From contig JAIXZX010000006.1 in assembly GCA_027489335.1 (NCBI GenBank), forward strand, positions 18,501 to 82,500: DNA of 64,000 bases, written 5' to 3'. Below the pieces are notes generated by a model. It was not told the origin of the DNA. It was given only the letters and a program-made list of their open reading frames with translations, and ran no database searches. This stretch comes from Caulobacteraceae bacterium. Its GTDB lineage: Bacteria > Pseudomonadota > Alphaproteobacteria > Caulobacterales > Caulobacteraceae. Shown here piece after piece: positions 12,154-20,851 of this stretch (position 1 is its first letter; every line of letters starts with the position of its first letter). Position numbers and translations under genes: made by a program.

Positions 12154-12390
12154 CTAGTCGTCCTCGCCAAAGTCCTCGTCGCCGGGGCCTGGCTCATAGT
12201 GCAGCAGGTCGCCGGGCTGGCAGTCGAGCTCGCGGCACAGGGCCGCCAGGGTAGAGAACCGCACGGCCCGGGCCTTGCCGGTCTTGAGGATCGACAGGTT
12301 GGCGATGGTCACCCCGACCCGGTCGGCCAGTTCGGTGAGCGACATGCGCCGTTCCAGAAGGACGCGGTCGAGAAGCACGCGGATGGGCAC
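12154..12390 (-). CDS. XRE-family HTH regulator (YozG-like)
   Basis: This 78-aa protein is a single helix-turn-helix domain: MSLTELADRVGVTIANLSILKTGKARAVRFSTLAALCREL, then an acidic tail ending DEDFGEDD. It begins with GTG at 12390, 11 nt after the DUF2975 gene stop. Pairing of a short Cro/CI-type regulator with a DUF2975 membrane protein is common in bacteria, and the regulator probably controls its own operon. The inverted repeat TATCGT-aaa-ACGATA upstream of the operon (13185-13199) is a good operator candidate. Confidence 0.88.
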   Translation of the reverse strand: MPIRVLLDRVLLERRMSLTELADRVGVTIANLSILKTGKARAVRFSTLAALCRELDCQPGDLLHYEPGPGDEDFGEDD

Positions 12391-12401
12391 TTTGGCGTTC
12401 C

Positions 12402-12932
12402 TCAGATGGTCAGTTCGGCTTCGCGACGCAGGCGGGCGCCCTCGCGAAACACCTCGGCCAGGACGAACACCACCAGCACCGAGAACCAGGCCGTCAGGCT
12501 GAGCGAGGGCTCGACGGCGTTGGAGTCCGGCAGGATCGCGCTGGAGAGCGCCCAGAAGGCGTAGCGGCCAAGCTCCAGCGCCGCCAGGATCAGGCCGACC
12601 ATGCGCAGGCGCCGCACATTGTCCGGATGGAAGGGGTCGCCGGCGGTCAGGGTGGCGAAGATTTTGCGCAGCTGGGCCACGATGACCAGGACGCCGCCCA
12701 TATAGACCGCCGCCGCCAGCAGGCCGAGGGTCACCACCGGGCCGCGGTTCTCGATCTCCTCGCCGCCGGCCGTGACCGCGATGTCAGCCAGCATCTCTGG
12801 ATTGAAGGAGAAGAGCAGCGCCGCCAGCATCAGGACGCCGACGACGCTGACCCCGATCCAGAGGGCCACATAGACCACGTCGAGAATGATCTTCAGAAAG
12901 CTCGATACCGAGCCTGGCCCCAGAGCGCGCAT
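12402..12932 (-). CDS. DUF2975 family membrane protein
   Basis: The 176-aa protein has four predicted membrane segments (around ILDVVYVALWIGVSVVGVLMLAALL, VVTLGLLAAAVYMGGVLVIV, MVGLILAALELGRYAFWAL and TAWFSVLVVFVLAEVF). The motif DPFHPDNVRRLRMVG after the second segment is typical of DUF2975. The function of the family is unknown. It is followed 11 nt later by the XRE regulator gene and preceded by a 36-aa membrane peptide gene, which together look like one operon. Confidence 0.85.
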   Translation of the reverse strand: MRALGPGSVSSFLKIILDVVYVALWIGVSVVGVLMLAALLFSFNPEMLADIAVTAGGEEIENRGPVVTLGLLAAAVYMGGVLVIVAQLRKIFATLTAGDPFHPDNVRRLRMVGLILAALELGRYAFWALSSAILPDSNAVEPSLSLTAWFSVLVVFVLAEVFREGARLRREAELTI

Positions 12933-12964
12933 GGTGTCTTAGCCCCGCTAATCCCAGCCGCAGA

Positions 12965-13075
12965 CTAGAGGATGCCTGCGCCGGCGACCACGGTGACGAT
13001 GGGCAGGACGGCGAGGCACAGGGCGCAGGCCAGGGCGAAACGTTCAAAACCGTTGGAGAAGGCAAAGCGGGGCAT
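12965..13075 (-). CDS. Small 36-aa membrane peptide
   Basis: This short ORF reads MPRFAFSNGFERFALACALC followed by LAVLPIVTVVAGAGIL and a stop. AAGGAC lies 8 nt before the ATG. After a short basic/aromatic N-terminus, residues 12-36 form one hydrophobic helix with two cysteines. It precedes the DUF2975 and XRE genes on the same strand by 32 nt and may be the first gene of that operon. No known family was recognised. Confidence 0.5.
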   Translation of the reverse strand: MPRFAFSNGFERFALACALCLAVLPIVTVVAGAGIL

Positions 13076-13184
13076 GGGTCAAAGTCCTTGATTGAGGGTC
13101 GCCCGGAGGCGGGAAGGGGTGGCGGAGCAACCTCGCTCCATGTCGTTAGTCGATACGGACATGCCGTTTTTCGATCAAGAGTTT

Positions 13185-13199
13185 TATCGTAAAACGATA
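13185..13199. promoter_or_regulatory. Operator-like dyad upstream of the DUF2975/XRE operon
   Basis: TATCGT-aaa-ACGATA is a perfect inverted repeat in an unusually AT-rich stretch (about 13140-13215). Related TCGAT half-sites lie nearby at 13149 and 13171. On the minus strand TTGATC and TATCGA with a 17-nt spacer are a possible promoter just downstream. The position between the XRE operon and the divergent rdgB suggests the XRE protein binds here (inference). Confidence 0.5.
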
Positions 13200-13300
13200 T
13201 TAAATCGCCGTAAGGAAGTGGACGATTTGTCATCTGCGCCGCCGTTTGCCCGGGGCGCGCAGGCTGCCTATGTTCGCCCCGTCTCACGAAAGGATGGCCC

Positions 13301-13903
13301 ATGGCCCTGAAGCTCGAACCCGGCGCGCGGCTGGTGGTGGCCACCCACAATCCCGGCAAGGCCAAGGAGCTGGCGGCGATCCTGGAAAACCGCTTCGACC
13401 TGGTCACCGCCGGCGAGCTTGGCCTGCCCGAGCCGGAGGAGACCGAGACCACTTTTGTCGGCAACGCCCTGCTCAAGGCCCGGGCCGCCGCCCGGGGGTC
13501 TGGCCTGATCGCCCTGGCCGACGATTCCGGACTCAGCGTCGCGGCCCTGGACGGGGCGCCGGGGGTCTATTCGGCCCGCTGGGCGGGGCCGGACAAGGAC
13601 TTCGGCCTCGCCATGGCCAAGGTGGAGTCCCGGCTGGAGGCTACGGGGCTGAAGGATCGCGCCGCCTGGTTCACCTGCGCCCTGGCGGTGGCCTGGCCTG
13701 ATGAGGGCCCAGGCCTCGTCGTGGAAGGCCGGCTGGATGGTCAGCTGGTGTTCCCCGGCCGCGGCGACCGGGGCTTCGGCTACGATCCCATCTTTGTTCC
13801 GCAAGGCGGACAGGAGACCTTCGGCGAGATGGAGCCGGCCGCCAAGGACGCCATGAGTCACCGGGCGCTCGCCTTCGCCAAGCTCAAGGCCGCCCTGCTT
13901 TGA
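13301..13903 (+). CDS. rdgB: dITP/XTP pyrophosphatase RdgB (HAM1 family)
   Basis: RdgB removes non-canonical purine nucleotides such as dITP and XTP from the pool. The 200-aa protein has the HAM1 start [13 protein letters not shown], the motif [37 protein letters not shown], and [13 protein letters not shown] near the end, plus [10 protein letters not shown]. All are family signatures. The ATG at 13301 has AAAGGATGG upstream. Its stop overlaps the hemW start, so the two are translationally coupled. Confidence 0.97.
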   Translation: MALKLEPGARLVVATHNPGKAKELAAILENRFDLVTAGELGLPEPEETETTFVGNALLKARAAARGSGLIALADDSGLSVAALDGAPGVYSARWAGPDKDFGLAMAKVESRLEATGLKDRAAWFTCALAVAWPDEGPGLVVEGRLDGQLVFPGRGDRGFGYDPIFVPQGGQETFGEMEPAAKDAMSHRALAFAKLKAALL

Positions 13904-15054
13904 CGAGCCCTGCGCCCCCCCTGGGGGTCTATGTCCACTGGCCCTATTGCGCGCGGATCTGCCCCTATTGCGACTTCAACGTCTATCGCGACCGGGGGCG
14001 GGCCGCCGAGCAGGCCGCTCTGGTGGACGCGATCATCGACGATCTGAGGACCCAGGCGGAACTGACAGGGCCTCGGACCCTGGTGTCGGTCTTCTTCGGG
14101 GGCGGGACGCCGTCGCTCATGGCGCCGGACGCGGTGGCGAAGGTTCTGGAGGCCGTCTGCCAGCTCTGGACGCCGGCGGCCGATCTTGAGGTCAGCCTGG
14201 AGGCCAATCCCACCGACGCCGAGGCCGGCCGCTTCGCCGCTCTGGCCGAGGCCGGCGTGGGACGCCTGTCCCTGGGGGTGCAGGCCCTGGACGACGCCGC
14301 CCTGAGCTTTCTCGGGCGCGACCACGACGCGGCGGCCGCCCGCCGCGCGTTGGAGATGGCCGCCAGGACCTTTCGACGCTTGTCCTTGGACATGATCTAC
14401 GCCCGTCCGGGCCAGACGCCTGAGGCCTGGGGGGGCGAACTGCGAGAGGCTCTGTCCTACGGGCCCGAGCATGTCTCGCCCTATCAGCTGACCATCGAGG
14501 CGGGCACCGCCTTTGACCGCGCCGTGCGTCGCGGCCGCTTCGTCCCCCCTGACGATGAGCTGGGCGCGGCGCTGTACGACACCACCCAGGCCGTGCTCGA
14601 GGCCGCAGGGTTCGAGGCCTATGAGGTCTCCAACCACGCCCGGGGCGAGGCCGCCCGCTCGCGGCATAATCTCGTCTATTGGCGGGGGCTCGACTATGTG
14701 GGCGTGGGGCCCGGCGCCCATGGCCGGATCACGGTGGACGGCGTGCGCCACGCCACTGAGGCGATGGCGCGGCCAGCGGCCTATGTCGCTCAGGTGGCCG
14801 AATCAGGTCGCGGCTTCAGCGGACCTGAAACCCTCTCGCCGGCCGCCGCCGCCGAGGAACGAGTTATCAGCGGCCTGCGGATCTGGCCGGGCGTCACTTT
14901 CGTAGAAGTGGCGCCTCTCGGTCTGTCGCCCGACCATCCTCGGGTCAAAGCCCTTACAGGGGCGGGCCTGCTCCAGGGGGACAACTCTAGATTGCGTGTC
15001 ACCCCGGCGGGGCGGCTGCTGCTTGACCATGTGGTGGAACGGCTGCTGGTCTGA
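13900..15054 (+). CDS. hemW: Radical SAM heme chaperone HemW
   Basis: HemW is a radical SAM protein that binds and delivers heme; it was long annotated as an oxygen-independent coproporphyrinogen III oxidase. The 384-aa protein has the iron-sulfur motif [10 protein letters not shown] (CX3CX2C) close to the N-terminus, which is the HemW form. It also has [33 protein letters not shown] and ISPYQLTIE-like ([12 protein letters not shown]) blocks. The start is a TTG that overlaps the rdgB stop as TTGA. True HemN enzymes are longer and have an extra N-terminal region that is absent here. Confidence 0.94.
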   Translation: MTSPAPPLGVYVHWPYCARICPYCDFNVYRDRGRAAEQAALVDAIIDDLRTQAELTGPRTLVSVFFGGGTPSLMAPDAVAKVLEAVCQLWTPAADLEVSLEANPTDAEAGRFAALAEAGVGRLSLGVQALDDAALSFLGRDHDAAAARRALEMAARTFRRLSLDMIYARPGQTPEAWGGELREALSYGPEHVSPYQLTIEAGTAFDRAVRRGRFVPPDDELGAALYDTTQAVLEAAGFEAYEVSNHARGEAARSRHNLVYWRGLDYVGVGPGAHGRITVDGVRHATEAMARPAAYVAQVAESGRGFSGPETLSPAAAAEERVISGLRIWPGVTFVEVAPLGLSPDHPRVKALTGAGLLQGDNSRLRVTPAGRLLLDHVVERLLV

Positions 15055-15099
15055 AGGCGACGCTTGCTTTGCGGGCTCCGACCGGCGAACCCTTGTCCC

Positions 15100-15984
15100 A
15101 TGGCCCATCCCGTCGATCCGCCCGCCCTGTCCGACGCGCCCCTGGCGCCGGGCCTCTACATTGTCGCGACGCCTATCGGGAATCTGCGAGACATCACACT
15201 ACGCGCTCTGGATGTACTCGCCGCCGCCGATCTGATCCTGGCCGAGGACACCCGCGTCACCGGAAAGCTGCTGTCGGCGTTCCGCATTTCCGGGAAGATG
15301 GAGCGCCACGACGAGCACGCCGCCGAGCGGGCGAGACCCAAGGCCCTGGCCGTGCTGGAGCAGGGGGGACGGGTGGCCCTGGTGTCGGACGCCGGCACGC
15401 CGCTGATTTCTGACCCGGGCTATCGTCTGGTGCGCGAAGCCGCCGCGGCGGGCTTTCCTGTCCATCCCATTCCCGGCGCCTCGGCCCTGCTGGCGGGCCT
15501 GTCGGTGGCCGGCCTGCCGTCCGACCGCATCCTGTTCGCCGGCTTTCCGCCGCCCAAGAGCGCGGCCAGGCGCAGCTTCCTGCAGGAGGTGGCGGGGGTG
15601 CGGGCGACCCTGGTCTTCTTCGAGGGCGCCTCGCGCCTGGGAGACAGTCTGGCCGACATGGCTCAGGTCTTCGGCCCCCGGGAGGCGGTGGTCTGCCGCG
15701 AGCTGACCAAGCTGTACGAGACGGTCGTGCGCGGGCCTCTCGACGTCCTCGCCGCCGATCCCACCCTGCAGGCGCCCAAGGGGGAGATCGTCATTCTGGT
15801 GGGACCTGGCCGGGAGATGGAGGCGACGGCCGCCGACGCCGATCTCGCCCTGCGCGAGGCCCTGGCCCGGCTCAAGCCCGCCGAGGCGGCGGGTGAGGTG
15901 GCCCGGGCGCTGGGCCTGCCCCGTCGGGAGTTGTACCGTCGAGCGCTGGAGCTGAAGGCGGATCAGGCCGATGCGGAAGCCTGA
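15100..15984 (+). CDS. rsmI: 16S rRNA (cytidine1402-2'-O)-methyltransferase RsmI
   Basis: RsmI methylates the ribose of C1402 in the decoding centre of 16S rRNA. I start it at the ATG at 15100 (MAHPVDPPALSDAPLAPGLY), giving 294 aa; the ORF track start at 15064 is a TTG. Family motifs are ATPIGNLRDITLRAL, ILAEDTRVTGKLL, VALVSDAGTPLISDPGYRLV, IPGASALLAGLSVAGLP and FEGASRL. The yraN gene starts inside its last 14 nt, as in many proteobacteria where the two genes are paired. Confidence 0.96.
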   Translation: MAHPVDPPALSDAPLAPGLYIVATPIGNLRDITLRALDVLAAADLILAEDTRVTGKLLSAFRISGKMERHDEHAAERARPKALAVLEQGGRVALVSDAGTPLISDPGYRLVREAAAAGFPVHPIPGASALLAGLSVAGLPSDRILFAGFPPPKSAARRSFLQEVAGVRATLVFFEGASRLGDSLADMAQVFGPREAVVCRELTKLYETVVRGPLDVLAADPTLQAPKGEIVILVGPGREMEATAADADLALREALARLKPAEAAGEVARALGLPRRELYRRALELKADQADAEA

Positions 15985-16369
15985 GTCTGGACAGGTCGCA
16001 GGCGCGCGTCAGCGCCGCGGGGCCCTGGCTCGCCGAAGCGGAAGACGGGCCGAAGTCTGGGCGGCGGTCTGGCTGATGCTCAAGGGCTACCGAATTCTGG
16101 GTTTCCGCCTCCGCACCCGCCTGGGGGAAATCGACCTCCTGGCCCAGAAGGGCGCCGTGCTGGCGGTGGTGGAGGTCAAGAGCCGGCTCACCCTGGCCGA
16201 GGCCCTGGCCGCTGTCGCACCCGAGCAGCGTGATCGCCTGCGCCGGGCCGGCGCGGCCGTGGCCGGGGGACGCCCCCGGCTGAAAGCCATGGCGGTGCGG
16301 CTGGACCTGATCGCCCTGGCCCCTGGACGGTTGCCGCAGCATCGCCCGGACGCCTGGAGCGGGGCGTGA
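15971..16369 (+). CDS. yraN: UPF0102 protein YraN
   Basis: The 132-aa protein matches the YraN/UPF0102 family, a small restriction-endonuclease-like fold with no settled function. The core is GRRAEVWAAVWLMLKGYRIL, RTRLGEIDLLAQKGAVLAVVEVKSR, in which E, D and E-x-K correspond to the PD-(D/E)XK residues. It overlaps the end of rsmI by 14 nt, which supports cotranscription. Confidence 0.93.
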   Translation: MRKPESGQVAGARQRRGALARRSGRRAEVWAAVWLMLKGYRILGFRLRTRLGEIDLLAQKGAVLAVVEVKSRLTLAEALAAVAPEQRDRLRRAGAAVAGGRPRLKAMAVRLDLIALAPGRLPQHRPDAWSGA

Positions 16370-16379
16370 GGGAGGCCGC

Positions 16380-17198
16380 ATGACTCGTGAGGAGGCGGAG
16401 GCTCTGATCGGTCAGGCCGGCCGGCTGGCGCCAGGCGACGACTTCCCCTTGCTGGATGCCGCCATCGCCTGCGCCATCCACGATGACCCCGCCCGTGATC
16501 CGCAGGTCGTGCGGGATCTGGCGGCCGTGGGCGTCGAGCGCCTGACCGCCCGGCTCCGGCGGGAGAGTCAGGAGGAGGCCCTGGCCGAAACCATGTCCGG
16601 CGACCTGCGGCTCTCCGGGGATCTCTTCACCTATGATGACCCGGACAACGCCGACATCATCGCCGTGGCCGAGCGCCGCAAGGGTCTCCCGGTGACCCTG
16701 GGCATACTCTATCTGCATGTGGCCAAGCTGGGCGGCTTGAACGTCAAGGGCGTCGACTTTCCCGGCCACTTCCTGCTGCGTATCGACACCCCGGAGGGCC
16801 CCCTGGCGCTCGATCCGTTCAGCGAGGGACGGGTGGTCCTGCCGTCGGAACTCACCCGCCGCGCGCTGCACGCAGGCCTGACCCCGAATGTGGCTGACCG
16901 GCTGGACCTTCTGATGGCGCCGGCGGCCGACCGCGCGGTGCTGATCCGATTGCAGAACAACATCTTCGCCCGGGCCGCCGCGGCGCGCGACTATGGCCGG
17001 GCCGAGCGGGCGGCCCTGCGCCGGGCGCTGCTTGACCCCCAGGACCATCGCCCCTGGCTGGACGTGGCCTCCGCCCGGGAGGGCCAGGGCGCCCTGGCCG
17101 GAGCCCTTGAGGCCCTGGCGCGGGCCGGCGAGCTGGATCACGGGGCCGCCCTGGCCGCCCGGGTCCAACGCGAGCGGGTCCGGCTGCGGCTGAACTGA
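16380..17198 (+). CDS. SirB1 family transglutaminase-like/TPR protein
   Basis: The 272-aa protein belongs to the SirB1 family: an N-terminal transglutaminase-like core followed by TPR-like helices. Typical blocks are YDDPDNADIIAVAERRKGLPVTLGILYLHVAKLGGL and GVDFPGHFLLRI, then LDPFSEGR and RLQNNIFARAAAARDYGRAERA. In the classical enzyme a cysteine would lie in the first block; here I see GLPVTLGILY with no cysteine, so protease activity is doubtful. The gene follows yraN by 10 nt. Confidence 0.87.
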   Translation: MTREEAEALIGQAGRLAPGDDFPLLDAAIACAIHDDPARDPQVVRDLAAVGVERLTARLRRESQEEALAETMSGDLRLSGDLFTYDDPDNADIIAVAERRKGLPVTLGILYLHVAKLGGLNVKGVDFPGHFLLRIDTPEGPLALDPFSEGRVVLPSELTRRALHAGLTPNVADRLDLLMAPAADRAVLIRLQNNIFARAAAARDYGRAERAALRRALLDPQDHRPWLDVASAREGQGALAGALEALARAGELDHGAALAARVQRERVRLRLN

Positions 17199-17267
17199 GG
17201 CGCCCGGCCCTGGCGCTCTCGCCCGCCGCCGCCTATGTCGGGACAGCTGTTGAACCAGGAGCGCGCT

Positions 17268-18215
17268 ATGGCCTTGAAGGTCGCCGTCCAGATGGACCCC
17301 CTAGAATCGATCAACATCGAGGGGGACACGACCTTCCTGATGATGCTGAGCGCCCAGGCCCGCGGTCACAGCCTCTGGGTCTACACCCCCGACAAGCTGT
17401 CCCTGGAGAATGGCCGGGTCACCGCGCGAGGCCGCTCTGTGCGGGTGCAGGACGTGAAGGGCGACCACGCCACCTTCGGGGAGTGGGAGCGCCGCGACCT
17501 GGCCGAGATGGACGTGGTCCTGCTGCGCCAGGACCCGCCGTTCGACATGGCCTATATTACCGCCACCCACATCCTCGACGCCATCCATCCGAAGACCCTG
17601 GTGGTCAACAACCCGACCGAGGTGCGCAACGCGCCCGAGAAGCTGTTCGTCACGACTTTCCCCGGGGTGCAGCCGCCGACCCTGATCACCTCGGATATCG
17701 ACGCCATCTACGCCTTCCGCGCCGAGCATGGGGATGTGGTGCTGAAGCCGCTGCACGGGCACGGCGGCTCGGGGGTGGCGCGCCTGCTGGCCGATGATCC
17801 CAATCTCGACGCGCTGCTCGAGCTGCACGCCGCGATCGGCCGCGAGCCCGTGATCATCCAGAAGTTCGTGCCGGACGTCACCAAGGGCGACAAGCGCATC
17901 CTGCTGGTGGACGGCGAACCGGTGGGGGCGATCAACCGGGTGCCAGGCGCTGGCCAGATCCGCTCCAACCTACGGGTCGGCGGCCGCGCCGAAGCCGTCG
18001 AGCTGACGGCCCGGGACCGCGAGCTGTGCGGCATCATTGGACCCGAACTGAAGGCTCGCGGCCTGCTGTTCGTCGGCATCGACGTGATTGGCGACTATCT
18101 GACGGAGATCAACGTCACCTCGCCCACAGGTGCGCGGTCGTTGATGAAGTTCACCGGGATCGACGCCACCGACCTGATGTGGGCGCGGGTGGAGGCGATC
18201 CGCGCCGGGGCATAG
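17268..18215 (+). CDS. gshB: Glutathione synthetase
   Basis: GshB joins gamma-glutamylcysteine and glycine to make glutathione, using ATP. I choose the ATG at 17268 ([23 protein letters not shown]), behind AGGAG, giving 315 aa, the usual length; the track start at 17235 adds 11 residues. ATP-grasp features include [52 protein letters not shown] and [21 protein letters not shown]. The gene ends shortly before the comM promoter region. Confidence 0.98.
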   Translation: MALKVAVQMDPLESINIEGDTTFLMMLSAQARGHSLWVYTPDKLSLENGRVTARGRSVRVQDVKGDHATFGEWERRDLAEMDVVLLRQDPPFDMAYITATHILDAIHPKTLVVNNPTEVRNAPEKLFVTTFPGVQPPTLITSDIDAIYAFRAEHGDVVLKPLHGHGGSGVARLLADDPNLDALLELHAAIGREPVIIQKFVPDVTKGDKRILLVDGEPVGAINRVPGAGQIRSNLRVGGRAEAVELTARDRELCGIIGPELKARGLLFVGIDVIGDYLTEINVTSPTGARSLMKFTGIDATDLMWARVEAIRAGA

Positions 18216-18269
18216 GATAGCTGTCCGAACGCCCCCGCGCATTTCACCATTGTCGCAGCTTCCCGTTGC

Positions 18270-18284
18270 GTTCTATGTTTGTTC
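18270..18284. promoter_or_regulatory. LexA (SOS) box upstream of comM
   Basis: GTTCTATGTTTGTTC is an exact match to the alphaproteobacterial LexA box GTTC-N7-GTTC. It lies 87 nt upstream of the comM start codon in the gshB-comM intergenic region. The spacer is AT-rich, as in true boxes. It implies that comM is repressed by LexA and induced by DNA damage. Confidence 0.8.
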
Positions 18285-18370
18285 GTGGTCTGGGCCGCGA
18301 CGGTCGCGGCTCTGTGGATAAAATCGCCCCTTAAGCCCTTTATGGCGAGGGCGTCGCGGGGGAGAGCGCC

Positions 18371-19903
18371 ATGGCGGGGGTGGTTACAGTCGCTTTCGAC
18401 GGGGTCGAGGCCCGCCGGGTGGATGTGGAAGTCCAGCTGACCGGCGGCGCGGTGGCCTTCGTCGTGGTGGGCCTGGGCGACAAGGCCGTCGCCGAAAGCC
18501 GCGAGCGCGTGCGGGCGGCCTTTGCGGGCCTGGGCCTCGCCCTGCCGGCCCGTCGCATCATCGTCAATCTGGCGCCTGCCGACCTCCCGAAGGAGGGGAG
18601 CCACTATGACCTGCCGATCGCGCTGGCGGTCATGTCGGCCATGGGGATCATTCCGCCAGACGCCCTGACCGGCTGGGCCGCGGTAGGGGAGCTGTCCCTG
18701 GACGGCCGCATCGTCCAGGTGGCCGGGGCATTGCCGGCCGCCGTCGCCGCCGGCGGCATGGACCTGGGCCTCATCTGTCCCGAGGCCTGCGGGGCCGAGG
18801 CCGCCTGGTCCGGCGACACCCGCATCCTGGCCGCGCCCTCCCTGATCGCCCTGGTCAACCACTTCCGCGGGACCCAGATCCTGTCGCCGCCGCAACCTGG
18901 CCCCGTGGTTGAGGGTGACCGCGTCCCCGACCTGCGCGACGTCAAGGGCCAGGAAAACGCCAAGCGCGCCCTGGAGATCGCCGCGGCCGGCGGCCACAAC
19001 CTGCTGTTCATGGGCCCGCCGGGATCGGGCAAGTCGATGATGGCCGCCCGGCTGCCGGGCCTTTTGCCGCCTCTGTCGGCGGCCGAGCTGCTTGAAACCT
19101 CCATGATCCATTCGGTGGCCGGACTGATCGCCAAGGGCGAACTGACCCGCCAGCGACCCTTCCGCACGCCGCACCATTCGGCCAGCATGGCTGCGCTCAC
19201 CGGCGGCGGGCTCAAGGCCAAGCCCGGTGAGATCTCCCTGGCGCACAACGGCGTGCTGTTCCTGGATGAACTGCCGGAATTCTCCGCCCAGGCCCTGGAC
19301 AGTCTTCGGCAGCCCCTGGAGACCGGCGAGGTGGTGGTGGCCCGGGCCAACGCCCATGTGCGCTATCCGGCCCGGTTCCAGCTGGTGGCGGCGATGAATC
19401 CCTGTCGCTGTGGCGTCGGCGGCCCGGGCCGGGGCGCCTGCGGCCGGGCGCCCCGCTGCCAGAGCGACTATCAGCGAAAGATCTCCGGCCCGATGATGGA
19501 CCGCATGGACCTGGTGGTGGAGGTCCCCCCTGTCACGGCGGCCGACATGGCCCTGCCGCCGCCGGCGCAAGGCACGGCCGAAGCCGCCGCCCGGGTGGCC
19601 CAGGCCCGGGCGATACAGCTGAACCGGGCCGCCGCCGCCGGCGAGACCGCCGCACCGCTGAACGCCCAGGCCTCAGGCGAGCGCCTGGAGGCCATCGCCC
19701 AGCTTGAACCTGCGGCCCGCGCCCTCTTGTCCAAGGCCGCCGAGGGCGCAGGGCTGACCGCCCGGGGCTGGACCCGCACGGTGCGGCTGGCCCGCACCAT
19801 CGCCGACCTGGAGGGCTCCGAGGCTGTCCGCCGGGTGCATCTCGCCGAGGCGCTGATCTATCGGCGGGCTTCGGCCGATGGCGCCACGGTGCTGACCGGC
19901 TGA
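18371..19903 (+). CDS. comM: YifB/ComM family Mg-chelatase-like AAA+ helicase
   Basis: ComM is an AAA+ ATPase that drives branch migration when incoming DNA is integrated during transformation. The 510-aa protein has the N-terminal ChlI-like domain (VEVQLTGGAVAFVVVGLGDKAVAESRERVRAA), Walker A MGPPGSGKSMMA, Walker B GVLFLDELPEF, and the sensor region VAAMNPCRCG followed by a cysteine-rich stretch. The ATG at 18371 follows GGGGGAGAG. A perfect LexA box lies in its promoter. The 3' end overlaps a convergent membrane protein gene by 46 nt. Confidence 0.95.
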   Translation: MAGVVTVAFDGVEARRVDVEVQLTGGAVAFVVVGLGDKAVAESRERVRAAFAGLGLALPARRIIVNLAPADLPKEGSHYDLPIALAVMSAMGIIPPDALTGWAAVGELSLDGRIVQVAGALPAAVAAGGMDLGLICPEACGAEAAWSGDTRILAAPSLIALVNHFRGTQILSPPQPGPVVEGDRVPDLRDVKGQENAKRALEIAAAGGHNLLFMGPPGSGKSMMAARLPGLLPPLSAAELLETSMIHSVAGLIAKGELTRQRPFRTPHHSASMAALTGGGLKAKPGEISLAHNGVLFLDELPEFSAQALDSLRQPLETGEVVVARANAHVRYPARFQLVAAMNPCRCGVGGPGRGACGRAPRCQSDYQRKISGPMMDRMDLVVEVPPVTAADMALPPPAQGTAEAAARVAQARAIQLNRAAAAGETAAPLNAQASGERLEAIAQLEPAARALLSKAAEGAGLTARGWTRTVRLARTIADLEGSEAVRRVHLAEALIYRRASADGATVLTG

Positions 19904-20379
19904 TCCCGGTGGACCCAGGCCCCGACCGCCAGGGCCGTCAGGGTAAGGTAGCTCCAGATCACCAGGCCCCAGCGATAGGGCAGGGCCGGCACGCCTTCGT
20001 CCACCCCCATGGCCACATGGGTGACGATGCCGAGCAGCTGGAAGGCGGTGGCGAACAGCAGCCATAGGCGGTCTGTGGTCAGGGCCAGGAACAGCAGATA
20101 GGCGAGAAAGAGGGCGTCGACCCCCAGGACGCCCCACTGCAGGCCCGCCAGGTCGCGGTCATAGGCCAGGGGCGTCAGAAACCAGGCGGCCACATTGGCC
20201 ACCGCAACCCGCTTCTCCGGAATGCCGCCCCGCCACAGGGCGGCGCCGGACACCAGGACCATGGCGACGAACCAGATCTGCTGCGGAAGAACGGCGAAAT
20301 ACAAGGCAGAGGTCCCCAGGGCGGATCGCGCCCGCCAGGGTGGCAGAGGCCGGCGCCCAATCATAGGCGCCGGCCACAT
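19858..20379 (-). CDS. Hypothetical membrane protein
   Basis: The protein has about five hydrophobic segments (YFAVLPQQIWFVAMVLVSGAALW, VAVANVAAWFLTPLAY, WGVLGVDALFLAYLLFLAL, LLFATAFQLLGIVTHVAM and WGLVIWSYLTLTALAVGAW) and no family I can name. The C-terminal codons overlap the comM 3' end on the other strand by 46 nt. The start is unclear: a GTG at 20382, an ATG at 20379 and an ATG at 20364 are in frame, but a strong hairpin (20348-20375) covers this area, so a later start near the first membrane segment is possible. Confidence 0.65.
   Translation of the reverse strand: MWPAPMIGRRPLPPWRARSALGTSALYFAVLPQQIWFVAMVLVSGAALWRGGIPEKRVAVANVAAWFLTPLAYDRDLAGLQWGVLGVDALFLAYLLFLALTTDRLWLLFATAFQLLGIVTHVAMGVDEGVPALPYRWGLVIWSYLTLTALAVGAWVHRDQPVSTVAPSAEARR
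20348..20375 (-). terminator. Strong hairpin after the 118-aa gene
   Basis: Arms GGCCGGCGCC and GGCGCCGGCC pair perfectly over 10 bp around an 8-nt loop. On the minus strand the hairpin lies 20 nt after the stop of the 118-aa gene, so it probably ends that transcript, although no T-tract follows. It overlaps the annotated 5' end of the next membrane protein gene. Confidence 0.45.
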
Positions 20380-20394
20380 CACATGGGGGAGGGA

Positions 20395-20751
20395 TCAGGC
20401 CGCGTTGGTTTCGCCCACGGCGCGCAGGACCGGGGCCCGCGCCGGTTCGGCGGGCTTGGGCGCCCCGTCGCCATAGAGCACGGCGCCGAGGCCGATCTGC
20501 TTCTGGGCGATGCTGAGCTCCTTGTGCGCCTCGATCACAGCCCGGCGGGCCTCGGCCAGGGCGCTGATGGAGCGGCTGGTCCACTCCACCGCCTCCTGGC
20601 CGATCAGGGCCGAGAGGCCGGCCTGGGCGCGCAGGCCCGGCATGACCCCGGCCAGGGCGGCGGTCTTGGCCAGGGCGGCGTCGATGGCGGTCTCGGCCTC
20701 GAAGAGGCTGGCGGCGACCTGGTCGGCATACATGCGGCGTTGCTTGAGCAT
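20395..20751 (-). CDS. Hypothetical helical protein, 118 aa
   Basis: The ORF begins MLKQRRMYADQVAASLFEAETAIDAALAKTAALAG behind GGAGAG. It is mostly alpha-helical with regular A/L/E spacing and no membrane segment or signal peptide. The C-terminus is proline- and alanine-rich. It lies downstream of the LuxR-type gene on the same strand, 100 nt away. I did not recognise the family. Confidence 0.7.
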   Translation of the reverse strand: MLKQRRMYADQVAASLFEAETAIDAALAKTAALAGVMPGLRAQAGLSALIGQEAVEWTSRSISALAEARRAVIEAHKELSIAQKQIGLGAVLYGDGAPKPAEPARAPVLRAVGETNAA

Positions 20752-20851
20752 GGGGTCTCTCCGTCCCGCCGGCTCCGCGCCGGGGGAATGTTGGGATGAT
20801 CGTCAGTGGGATGGCGCAGCCGGGACGGGGCTCAGTGTCCCGTGGCGGTGG

